NCBI GenBank assembly: GCA_039888615.1
Contig: JBDQQS010000015.1
Source: Flavimaribacter sp039888615
GTDB lineage: Bacteria > Pseudomonadota > Alphaproteobacteria > Rhizobiales > Rhizobiaceae
Direction: 5' to 3' (one strand)
DNA: 64,000 nt
The notes beneath the pieces were generated by a model. It did not search any database. It saw only the letters and a list, made by a program, of their open reading frames with translations, and was not told the DNA's origin. Made by a program: the position numbers and the translations under genes. The first letter of the stretch is position 1. Every line of letters starts with the position of its first letter. Of this stretch, positions 57,029-64,000 are shown piece after piece.

Positions 57029-57702
57029 TGGGCGCTGTTGTCGTACAGAATATCGAACGCGCCGAGGCTGCGTCGCGCGACGCGCTCGGCCAGTATGGGG
57101 TGGCGACGGTCCACGAGGCGCAGGGGCGAAAAGGCCTTCTCGCATCCTACATGCGGCCGATCTATCCCGGCGCTCTCGTCGCCGGAACGGCGGTGACGGT
57201 TTCGCTGGCGCCCGCCGACAACTGGATGATTCATGTGGCGGTCGAACAGTGTCAGGAGGGCGACATCCTCGTCGTTGCGCCGACATCGCCCTCCGACGCC
57301 GGCTATTTCGGCGAGTTGCTGGCGACGTCGCTTGCCGCGCGCGGCGTGCGCGGTCTGGTGATCGACGCTGGCTGCCGGGACGTCAAGCCGCTGTCCGAGA
57401 TGCGCTTTCCCGTCTGGTCGAAGGCGGTTTTCGCACAGGGCACCGTCAAGGAAACCCTGGGCAGCGTCAATGTGCCGGTGGTTTGCGCCGGCGAACTCGT
57501 CAATCCGGGTGACGTGATCGTCGCCGATGACGACGGCGTGGTCGTCGTCCGGCGCGAGGAAGCGGCCGACGTCGTTGCGAAATCTCAGGCGCGCGAGGAA
57601 AAGGAAACGGAGGTGCGCCAGAAGCTTCAATCCGGGCAGTTGGGTCTCGACGTCTACGGCATGCGCGAAAAACTGAAGGCGAAAGGCCTGAAATATGTCT
57701 GA
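57028..57702 (+). CDS. galC: 4-carboxy-4-hydroxy-2-oxoadipate aldolase (GalC/LigK)
   Basis: A 224-residue RraA-fold aldolase of the HMG/CHA group. It contains [26 protein letters not shown] and the Asp/Arg metal region [14 protein letters not shown]. The end [18 protein letters not shown] is typical of the bacterial aldolases rather than of RNase E inhibitor RraA. It splits CHA to pyruvate and oxaloacetate. The galD ATG lies 8 bases inside its end. Confidence 0.9.
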   Translation: MGAVVVQNIERAEAASRDALGQYGVATVHEAQGRKGLLASYMRPIYPGALVAGTAVTVSLAPADNWMIHVAVEQCQEGDILVVAPTSPSDAGYFGELLATSLAARGVRGLVIDAGCRDVKPLSEMRFPVWSKAVFAQGTVKETLGSVNVPVVCAGELVNPGDVIVADDDGVVVVRREEAADVVAKSQAREEKETEVRQKLQSGQLGLDVYGMREKLKAKGLKYV

Positions 57703-58762
57703 CGGGATACCTTGCGTCTGGATGCGCGGCGGCACGTCCAAGGGCGCCTATTTCCTGAAGGAGGATCTGCCGGCGGATACCGCGGAGCGCGACCGGTTGC
57801 TTCTGTCCATCATGGGATCTCCCGATCCGCGGCAGATCGACGGCATCGGCGGCGCAGACCCGCTGACGAGCAAGGTCGCCGTCATAAGCCGGTCGGACCG
57901 TGAAGACGCCGATATCGACTACCTGTTCCTGCAGGTCTTCGTCGATCAGGCGATTGTCACCGACGCCCAGAATTGCGGCAACATTCTCTCCGCGGTGTTG
58001 CCGTTTGCAGTCGAGAAGGGTCTTTTCAAACCGGATAGCGAAAAAACCGAAGCCCGGATCTACATGGTCAACTCCGCTCAGGTGGCCATCGTCACGATCG
58101 ACACGCCGGGCGGCAAGGTCAGCTATCGCGGACAGGCTTCCATCGACGGCGTTCCCGGAACCGCGTCGCCGGTGCTCGAGGATTTTCCGGAAGCCGCCGG
58201 ATCGACCTGCGGCGCCCTGCTGCCGACGGGCAACCCTGTCGACATGATCGACGGCGTTGAGGCGACGCTGATCGACAACGGCATGCCGGTGGTGGTGGTC
58301 GCCGCTAAGGATCTTGCAATCAGCGGCTATGAGACCCGTGAAGAGCTTGAGAGCAACGAGGAAATGAAAACCAGGCTCGAAGGGCTGCGCCTGAAAGCCG
58401 GGCCGATGATGAACCTTGGGGACGTCAAAGCGAAGTCGGTGCCGAAGATGACCCTGGTCGCGCCGCCGGCAAGGGGAGGCGCCATTTGCACCCGCACCTT
58501 CATTCCGCACCGTTGCCACGCCTCGATCGGCGTTCTCGGCGCTGTCAGCGTCGCCACTGCCTGCATTTTGCCGGGATCGCCCGCTCACAAAATGGCGCTA
58601 ATTCCGGCCGGCGATCGCAAAACGATTTCGGTTGAACATCCCATTGGCGAGACGAGCGTGGTGATGGAAACCGAGCCGGAAAGCGACGGCGTCAAGGTTC
58701 GCAAGGCGGCCATTGTGCGCACCGCGCGCAAACTGTTTGAGGGTCTCGTCTATCCGGCTTGA
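57695..58762 (+). CDS. galD: 4-oxalomesaconate tautomerase (GalD, PrpF family)
   Basis: A 355-residue PrpF-fold isomerase. The family opens with [13 protein letters not shown] near residue 8. [20 protein letters not shown] and [13 protein letters not shown] follow, with a later [19 protein letters not shown]. GalD interconverts the enol and keto forms of 4-oxalomesaconate before the GalB hydration step. The operon ligI-galB-galC-galD is thus a full lower meta-cleavage branch; the ring-cleavage dioxygenase is not in the window. Confidence 0.88.
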   Translation: MSDGIPCVWMRGGTSKGAYFLKEDLPADTAERDRLLLSIMGSPDPRQIDGIGGADPLTSKVAVISRSDREDADIDYLFLQVFVDQAIVTDAQNCGNILSAVLPFAVEKGLFKPDSEKTEARIYMVNSAQVAIVTIDTPGGKVSYRGQASIDGVPGTASPVLEDFPEAAGSTCGALLPTGNPVDMIDGVEATLIDNGMPVVVVAAKDLAISGYETREELESNEEMKTRLEGLRLKAGPMMNLGDVKAKSVPKMTLVAPPARGGAICTRTFIPHRCHASIGVLGAVSVATACILPGSPAHKMALIPAGDRKTISVEHPIGETSVVMETEPESDGVKVRKAAIVRTARKLFEGLVYPA

Positions 58763-58828
58763 CGGGTCGTCGCACTTGTGTGCATCTGCCGTCAAACGCA
58801 TTGGCGCACGGCCAGCCAGGAGATGCAG

Positions 58829-59608
58829 ATGACCAAGCCTATCGTGGCGCTCCCCGCAGACGTCAAGCACGCTGACGGATATGACTGGCACGCCTCGCCT
58901 CGCCAATATGTCGATGCCGCGATGAAGGCCGCAGACGTCGTGCCTCTGATCGTGCCTGCATTCGGCCTGGAAGAGGACGCCGCCGAAGCGATAGCCACCG
59001 TGCTCGACCGGGTGGACGGCGTACTGGTCACCGGCGCGCGCAGCAATGTCTATCCCGAACTCTATGGCGAGCAGCCGACGGAAGCCAACGGTCCTTACGA
59101 CAGGGAACGGGATGCAACCAGCATCCCGTTGATCCGCGGCGCGATCGAGCGCGGCGTCCCGCTCTTTGCGATTTGCCGGGGCATACAGGAGCTCAATGTC
59201 GCGCTTGGAGGCACGATCGCCACCGAGATTCATGAACATGAAGGCAATCTCGATCACCGCCGTGTCGAAAGCGACAATCCGGATGTACGCTTTTCCATCC
59301 GTCAGCAGATAAACATCGATGCGGGCAGCTGCCTCGCCACTATTCTTGACGCGGAGAAAACCAGCGTCAATTCCCTGCATCGTCAGTCGATCGGAAATCT
59401 GGCGCCGGGGCTCGACGTCGCGGCGGTTGCTGACGACGGGGTCATCGAGGCGGTGTCGGTGACAAATGCGCGGGGATTTGCCGTCGGCGTGCAATGGCAT
59501 CCCGAATACTGGGCGACCACCGATGCAACTTCACAGCAGCTTTTCAAGGCGTTCGGAGACGCCGTGCGGGCTTACGCAAAGAGCAGGGAAAGAGCGCTTA
59601 CGGCTTGA
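58829..59608 (+). CDS. Gamma-glutamyl-gamma-aminobutyrate hydrolase family protein (PuuD-like)
   Basis: A 259-residue class I glutamine-amidotransferase-like hydrolase. The nucleophile elbow is FAICRGIQELNVALGG with Cys at about residue 115, and the His partner is in GVQWHPEYW near the end. AGGAG lies 6 bases ahead of the ATG at 58829. PuuD acts in putrescine breakdown, but no other puu gene is present, so a different gamma-glutamyl substrate is possible. Its end overlaps the convergent LacI gene end by 11 bases. Confidence 0.88.
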   Translation: MTKPIVALPADVKHADGYDWHASPRQYVDAAMKAADVVPLIVPAFGLEEDAAEAIATVLDRVDGVLVTGARSNVYPELYGEQPTEANGPYDRERDATSIPLIRGAIERGVPLFAICRGIQELNVALGGTIATEIHEHEGNLDHRRVESDNPDVRFSIRQQINIDAGSCLATILDAEKTSVNSLHRQSIGNLAPGLDVAAVADDGVIEAVSVTNARGFAVGVQWHPEYWATTDATSQQLFKAFGDAVRAYAKSRERALTA

Positions 59609-60614
59609 GCGGCGTCGTCGACTGACGAATCCGCATTTCAGGCCGGATCAAATGCAATCCGTCCGCCTCGCTTGAACCGTTGAGCTTGTCCAGCAGCGCG
59701 CGCGCCGCCATGCGGCCAACTTCAGACTGGCCGTTCCAAACGGTCGTCAGAGACGGCGTCGCGATCGATGCTTCCTCCAGATCGTCGTAGCCGGTGACGG
59801 ACACGTCCTTGCCGGGAACCAGGCCGGCTCTGGCGATGCCGTTCATGAGTCCGATCGCCACCAGGTCGTTCCAGCACACGGCGGCCGTCGGCTTCTGCGG
59901 CAGAGACAGGAAATTGACCGCCGCCTCGAATCCCGCCTGCTTGGTTCGCGGACCGGGAATGCGCAGGTTGGAATCGACCTTTATGTTGGCCTTTTCGAGG
60001 GCCGCGACATAGCCTTCATACCGGTGACGGCCCGTCGAAGTCTGATCGGTGCCGCCTACCATGGCGATCACGCGGTGACCCAGTCCGATCAGGTGGTTGG
60101 TCGCCAATGCGATGCCGTAGGCGTCGTCGCCGCGGAAAATCGGGACATCAAGATCGTCGACCGTGCGGGCGATGAGAATGGCCGGCATGTTGTTGTCTTC
60201 CGCCAGCAGGATATCGTCTTTCGGCGTTCCGATAGCCGGCGACATGATCACGCCGTCGCCTCCGAGCTGCAGCAGGGTTTCAATGAAATTGCGCTGCTTC
60301 TCCACCGAATCATAGTGGTTCGAGAGGATGAAAGTTTGCCGGTTCCTGTCGAGCTCGCTTTCGATGGCCCGGAGAATTTCGGCGTAGAACGGATTCATAA
60401 TGTCATGCACCACCACGCCGATGATGCCCGATCGCGATGTGCGCAGGCTGGCGGCGCGACGATTGTAGATATAGCCCAGCGCGCGCGCCTGCTCCTTGAT
60501 CCGCTCCCGTGTCGCATCGGCGACCAGAGGACTGTCGCGCAGCGCCAGCGACACCGTAGCGGTGGAAAGTCCCAGCGAGTAGGCGATCGTCGAAAGCTTG
60601 ACCTTCTGGACCAA
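59598..60614 (-). CDS. LacI-family transcriptional regulator
   Basis: A 338-residue repressor with an N-terminal helix-turn-helix (KLSTIAYSLGLSTATVSLALRDSPLV) and a periplasmic-binding-like sensor domain starting SGIIGVVVHDIMNPFYAEIL. GKDVSVTGYDDLEEASIATPSLTTV is the standard C-terminal block. I chose the TTG at 60614, with GGAGAGGG about 8 bases upstream; other relatives start with a similar V-K-L-S-T. A target operon is not obvious from the neighbours. Confidence 0.88.
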   Translation of the reverse strand: MVQKVKLSTIAYSLGLSTATVSLALRDSPLVADATRERIKEQARALGYIYNRRAASLRTSRSGIIGVVVHDIMNPFYAEILRAIESELDRNRQTFILSNHYDSVEKQRNFIETLLQLGGDGVIMSPAIGTPKDDILLAEDNNMPAILIARTVDDLDVPIFRGDDAYGIALATNHLIGLGHRVIAMVGGTDQTSTGRHRYEGYVAALEKANIKVDSNLRIPGPRTKQAGFEAAVNFLSLPQKPTAAVCWNDLVAIGLMNGIARAGLVPGKDVSVTGYDDLEEASIATPSLTTVWNGQSEVGRMAARALLDKLNGSSEADGLHLIRPEMRIRQSTTPLKP

Positions 60615-60667
60615 TAAACAAACCCTCTCCAATAGGACCGGCCAGCGCGCCGGTCACCTGCGCGCTC

Positions 60668-60696
60668 GCTTTTAAAGTGAAATTAAAAAGTTTTAA
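60668..60696. promoter_or_regulatory. Two TTTTAAAG direct repeats 21 bp apart upstream of the LacI gene
   Basis: TTTTAAAG occurs at 60668-60675 and 60689-60696. The repeat distance of 21 bp, two turns of DNA, is what cooperative binding on one face would need. It could be promoter A/T content only; assignment to LacI or MarR is a guess. Confidence 0.25.
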
Positions 60697-60760
60697 AGAG
60701 CGCCGGCGGAACTGTTGCGCCGGGATGGGCGCGCAGACGCGCTCTCCGAACTGTCTTGGA

Positions 60761-61237
60761 TCACGTGTTGATTGCCGAGACCAGATTCTGGTCGATCTTT
60801 TTCAGAAGCTTGCCAAGGGTCTTTACGTCCTTGGCGCCAAGACCTTCGGCTGCGAATTTCTGCGAGCGCTTCACCGCCTTCCTGACCGCCTTGACCGCTT
60901 CCTGTCCCTCTGTTGTCAGGAACACCCTGGACTGTCGGCCGTCTGTCTCGGACTCGCGTTTTTCCACAAAGCCCTGGGCGGCAAGCCGGCTTATCGTTTT
61001 GGTCATTGTAGGGGCGCGCACGCCAAGCTCGGCGGCGATCGCCGACAGCGGCTGACCATCATTGGCGTCAAGAAACAGGATAACCGAATCCTGGCCTGCA
61101 TAGAGACCCACTTCCAGCAATTGCCGGGACAAGAGCGTTCTGGAGCTGCGCGCGGTCGCCGCAAGTTGTGCGAAAAGATCAACCTCCCGGTCCGCGTTCT
61201 TCTTCCGGTCTCCGTTGGATTTGCTTTTTTTGGCCAC
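60761..61237 (-). CDS. MarR-family transcriptional regulator
   Basis: A 158-residue winged-helix regulator. The DNA-binding part is PLSAIAAELGVRAPTMTKTISRLAAQGFVEKRESETDGRQSRVFLT, the standard MarR helix-turn-helix and wing. A basic N-terminal extension (KKSKSNGDRKK) precedes the fold. The start is GTG at 61237. It is divergent from the creatininase-family gene and may repress it. A GTATATAC palindrome (61328-61335) in the shared region is a possible site. Confidence 0.9.
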   Translation of the reverse strand: MAKKSKSNGDRKKNADREVDLFAQLAATARSSRTLLSRQLLEVGLYAGQDSVILFLDANDGQPLSAIAAELGVRAPTMTKTISRLAAQGFVEKRESETDGRQSRVFLTTEGQEAVKAVRKAVKRSQKFAAEGLGAKDVKTLGKLLKKIDQNLVSAINT

Positions 61238-61407
61238 TTCAGGTCCCCTCTACGGTTGCGAAGGAATGCATTCGGACAGACCACTATACGCTTTGACTGT
61301 GCCGAAATCAAAATGCACCCATAGATTGTATATACGGTTAAATCGCCGAAGTCTCCTTATCGCCTTACCGTTGACCGGGACCGCTTACACGAGTAACCGC
61401 TTGGTTC

Positions 61408-62199
61408 ATGACATCACCGGAACCAAGATGGTCGGAAAATCCGCCAGGACCGGACGACGCAGACCGTTCGGACTGGATCGCCGTATTGCCGCTCGGCGCC
61501 TTCGAGCAGCATGGCCCGCATCTGCCGCCGGAAACCGATGCGATAATCGCCGAAGGCATTGTCGAGCACGTCATATCCGTACTTCCCGATGATCTTCCGG
61601 CGTCCTTTATGCCGGTGGAGCCGGTCGGCTATTCGATTGAACATGTCGATTTCGGCAATACGAAAACACTTTCCTTCGACGAAGCCGTGCACCGCTGGCT
61701 TGGTATTGCCGGAGACCTTCATGCAGCCGGCGTCCGCAAATTCGTCATGCTCAACGCTCATGGTGGAAACTCGCCATTGATGACGATCGTCGCAACGGAG
61801 GCGCGAATCCGGTTTGCAATGCTGGCTGTGGCGACAAGCTGGACGCGCTTCGGATTGCCGCCCGACACGATCACGGCGGACGAAAGGGCGTTCGGCATCC
61901 ATGCCGGCGAAATCGAGACCTCGGTGATGCTGGCGCTCAGGCCCGATCTCGTCGACATGAAGCGCGCCGACGACTTTCCTTCACTGCAGGCGGACCTCGA
62001 ACGCGAGACGCGGTGTCTGCGCGCCTACGGCCCACACGCCTTCGGCTGGAAAATGCGCGACCTCAATCCGAAGGGAGCGACTGGCAACGCCCTGGCGGCG
62101 ACCGCAGAAAAGGGACGGAGACTGATCGATCATTCCGTTGACGGTTTCATAGACCTGCTCCGCGACGTCCATGAATTCGATCTCGAACGCCTCGCGTAA
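61408..62199 (+). CDS. Creatininase family amidohydrolase
   Basis: A 263-residue enzyme of the creatininase/MftE family. The metal ligands appear in [17 protein letters not shown], the conserved LNAHGGN and the HAGEIETS segment. Members open cyclic amides such as creatinine or trim formamide and peptide substrates; the true substrate here is unknown. It lies alone between MarR and the CobW gene, 62 bases ahead of the latter's start. Confidence 0.88.
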   Translation: MTSPEPRWSENPPGPDDADRSDWIAVLPLGAFEQHGPHLPPETDAIIAEGIVEHVISVLPDDLPASFMPVEPVGYSIEHVDFGNTKTLSFDEAVHRWLGIAGDLHAAGVRKFVMLNAHGGNSPLMTIVATEARIRFAMLAVATSWTRFGLPPDTITADERAFGIHAGEIETSVMLALRPDLVDMKRADDFPSLQADLERETRCLRAYGPHAFGWKMRDLNPKGATGNALAATAEKGRRLIDHSVDGFIDLLRDVHEFDLERLA

Positions 62200-62261
62200 C
62201 CACTGGCGCGCGAGCCGCCATGGTCCTATATGAAGTCTCGAATTCTTCCCGGAGCTTTTTC

Positions 62262-63344
62262 ATGAGCGAAGCCGCAAGCCCCATTCCTGTGACAGTCCTG
62301 ACCGGCTATCTCGGCTCAGGCAAAACCACCCTTCTCAACCGGATCCTGACGGAAAACCATGGCAAACGCTATGCGGTGATCGTCAACGAATTCGGCGAGA
62401 TCGGCATCGACAACGATCTCATCGTCGAATCCGACGAAGAGATCTACGACATGAACAATGGCTGTATCTGCTGCACCGTGCGCGGCGACCTGATCCGCGT
62501 GGTCGAAGGTCTGATGCGCCGCCCGGGTCGTTTTGACGCCATAGTCGTGGAAACGACCGGCCTCGCCGATCCGGCGCCTGTCGCCCAGACATTCTTCATG
62601 GACGACGATGTGCGGTCGAAAACGAGGCTGGACGCGGTCGTCGCGCTCGTCGACGCCAAGCACCTGCCGTTGCGTCTGAAGGACAGCCGCGAAGCCGAAG
62701 ACCAGCTCGCCTTCGCCGATGTGGTTCTGCTCAACAAGACCGACCTCGTCGACGCAGACGAACTCGAGCGCATAGAACAGACGATCCGGTCGATCAATCC
62801 TTCGGCGCGCATATACCGAACGGAACGCGCCGCGATCGACCTTGAAAAGATCCTCGACCGCAACGCCTTCGATCTGCAGAAGGCGCTTCAGAACGATCCG
62901 CATTTCCTCGACCATGACCATCCCGATCATGTTTGCGGGCCGGATTGCGATCATGATCACCACGATCACGACCACCATGATCATGACCATCATCATCACC
63001 ACCATGATCACGACCATCACCACCATGATCATGCCTCGGGGATTCACGACACAAGTATCCGATCCATCTCGCTGAGGGCGGGACCGCTCAATCCGGACCG
63101 GTTCTTCCCCTGGATTCAGTCGATCACCCAGAATGACGGCCCATCGATCCTGCGGCTCAAAGGCATCATCGCCTTCGACGACGATGACGAGCGCTATGTC
63201 GTGCAGGGTATCCATATGCTGATCGAAGGCGACCACGAACGCGCGTGGAAGCCTGGCGAAAACCGTGAGAGCCGCATGGTTTTCATCGGTCGCGATCTCG
63301 ACGCTGAGAAATATCGCCGCACCTTTGCAGCCTGTCAGGCCTGA
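62262..63344 (+). CDS. CobW/COG0523 G3E-family GTPase with His-rich metal linker
   Basis: A 360-residue metal-handling GTPase. The P-loop is GYLGSGKTT near residue 15, the metal motif is GCICC near 72-76, and the guanine motif is NKTDLVD near 166. A linker of about 45 residues at 225-268 is almost only His and Asp, and the C-terminal CobW domain follows. Such proteins insert or carry zinc or cobalt. The ATG at 62262 has GGAGC upstream. A WD40 gene follows 13 bases later. Confidence 0.92.
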   Translation: MSEAASPIPVTVLTGYLGSGKTTLLNRILTENHGKRYAVIVNEFGEIGIDNDLIVESDEEIYDMNNGCICCTVRGDLIRVVEGLMRRPGRFDAIVVETTGLADPAPVAQTFFMDDDVRSKTRLDAVVALVDAKHLPLRLKDSREAEDQLAFADVVLLNKTDLVDADELERIEQTIRSINPSARIYRTERAAIDLEKILDRNAFDLQKALQNDPHFLDHDHPDHVCGPDCDHDHHDHDHHDHDHHHHHHDHDHHHHDHASGIHDTSIRSISLRAGPLNPDRFFPWIQSITQNDGPSILRLKGIIAFDDDDERYVVQGIHMLIEGDHERAWKPGENRESRMVFIGRDLDAEKYRRTFAACQA

Positions 63345-63357
63345 GCGTCTCACGCGA

Positions 63358-64000
63358 ATGCCTACAGTCGCGCCTCTGGACCTCAACGCTCATTGTCTTG
63401 CCGCCGCCTTTCTGGGCGATGTTCCGTTCTTTGCTCTGGTTGACGGAACCGTCCACTGGCTCGACCACGGTCATCGTCACGCTGATATCTGCGACGGCGC
63501 GGTCTCGGCCAGCGCCGATCCGATTTCCGGGCGGCTGCTCATCGGCGGCGAAGACGGGAAAGTCGGCAGCATAGACAGCCGCGGCGAGACACGAGCAATC
63601 GCCTCGCTGCACAACAAGTGGATCAACAGCGTTGCCGCCGGACCGCGCGGGAGCGTCGCCTACGGCGCTGGCCGATCGTCCCATGTCGTTGTTGAAGGGG
63701 GGAAAACACACGAGTTCGCACAACAGCGAACGGTCGAGGGGCTGGCCTTCGCCCCCAAGGGCATGCGGCTCGCCGTCGCGCGTTACAATGGCGTGTCGCT
63801 ACACTGGGTCGGAACCCAGGCGCCGGCGGTCGACCTCGAATGGACCGGCGCGCACACAGGCGTCGTCTTTTCGCCGGACGGCGCCTACGTGGTGTCGACC
63901 ATGCAGGAAAACGCCTTGCACGGCTGGCGGCTAAAGGACAACAAAGACATGCGCATGAGCGGCTATCCGGTCAAGGTCAAGTCGCTGAGCTGGAGCGCGA
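63358..64000 (+). CDS. WD40-repeat protein (cut by window end)
   Basis: The frame from ATG 63358 stays open to the window end, 214 codons. It has WD40-like blade repeats, for example HNKWINSVAAGPRGSVAYGAG, EGLAFAPKGMRLAVARYNGVSLHW and GVVFSPDGAYVVSTMQENALHGW. Rhizobial genomes often carry a WD40 gene directly after this kind of CobW gene, which suggests a joint role in metal handling. Its function is not established. A 13-base gap to CobW points to co-transcription. Confidence 0.8.
   Translation, partial: MPTVAPLDLNAHCLAAAFLGDVPFFALVDGTVHWLDHGHRHADICDGAVSASADPISGRLLIGGEDGKVGSIDSRGETRAIASLHNKWINSVAAGPRGSVAYGAGRSSHVVVEGGKTHEFAQQRTVEGLAFAPKGMRLAVARYNGVSLHWVGTQAPAVDLEWTGAHTGVVFSPDGAYVVSTMQENALHGWRLKDNKDMRMSGYPVKVKSLSWSA

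Noticed and set aside
62934..63040. Repeated CATGATCAC-type units as a CRISPR or microsatellite
   Set aside because: They encode the His/Asp linker in frame within the CobW GTPase; spacing is irregular and there are no spacers.

Overview
The window looks like a chromosomal segment of an alphaproteobacterium, most likely order Hyphomicrobiales (Rhizobiales). The evidence is content: GC-rich coding sequence, a three-gene pntAA-pntAB-pntB transhydrogenase, an aa3-type cytochrome oxidase subunit IV, an HWE-type histidine kinase, a soxBDAG sarcosine oxidase operon, a cobW-WD40 pair, a CtrA-type box (TTAA-N7-TTAAC) and two RirA-type iron boxes (TGA-N9-TCA). No rRNA, tRNA, CRISPR array or prophage was seen. 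Several genes appear to use TTG or GTG starts.

Layout. 1-2.5 kb is a scar: the end of an IS5-family transposase, a decayed MscS channel, an isolated lpxD and a well-formed cobalamin riboswitch with no recognisable B12 gene behind it. 2.6-12.8 kb is an iron-acquisition island: TetR regulator, TonB-dependent receptor, a complete periplasmic-binding-protein ABC importer, a DUF2218 protein, a second paralogous receptor and an AraC regulator. 12.8-15.7 kb holds an aldo/keto reductase-SDR pair and a small diguanylate cyclase. 15.7-21 kb is a GntR-controlled catabolic cluster: TRAP transporter, fumarylacetoacetate-hydrolase-family enzyme and lactonase-type amidohydrolase. 21-27 kb holds a sulfotransferase facing a two-domain glycosyltransferase, an HWE sensor kinase and a cytochrome P450.

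27-35 kb is assimilatory sulfate reduction, split into cysG-DUF2849-cysI-DUF934 on + and cysH-cysD-cysN plus an FMN reductase on -. Together they take sulfate to sulfide through APS, and no CysJ or CysC is present. 35-41 kb holds a MaoC hydratase and soxB-soxD-soxA-soxG. 41.5-46.1 kb holds rpsU, a TPR lipoprotein, the transhydrogenase operon and the cytochrome oxidase subunit. 46-51 kb has a FeeM-like acyltransferase with a CtrA box, an MFS transporter and a GGDEF-EAL protein.

51-58.8 kb pairs a fused indolepyruvate ferredoxin oxidoreductase, divergently, with a TetR gene and a ligI-galB-galC-galD operon. That operon is the lower part of 2-pyrone-4,6-dicarboxylate/gallate meta-cleavage, ending in pyruvate and oxaloacetate. 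58.8-62.2 kb has a PuuD-type hydrolase, LacI and MarR regulators and a creatininase-family enzyme. The window ends with a CobW GTPase carrying a His/Asp-rich metal linker and the start of a WD40 protein.

The observations most worth following up are the orphan cobalamin riboswitch, the CtrA-box/FeeM-like gene, the paired iron receptors with separate regulators, and the sulfite reductase operon lacking an obvious electron donor.
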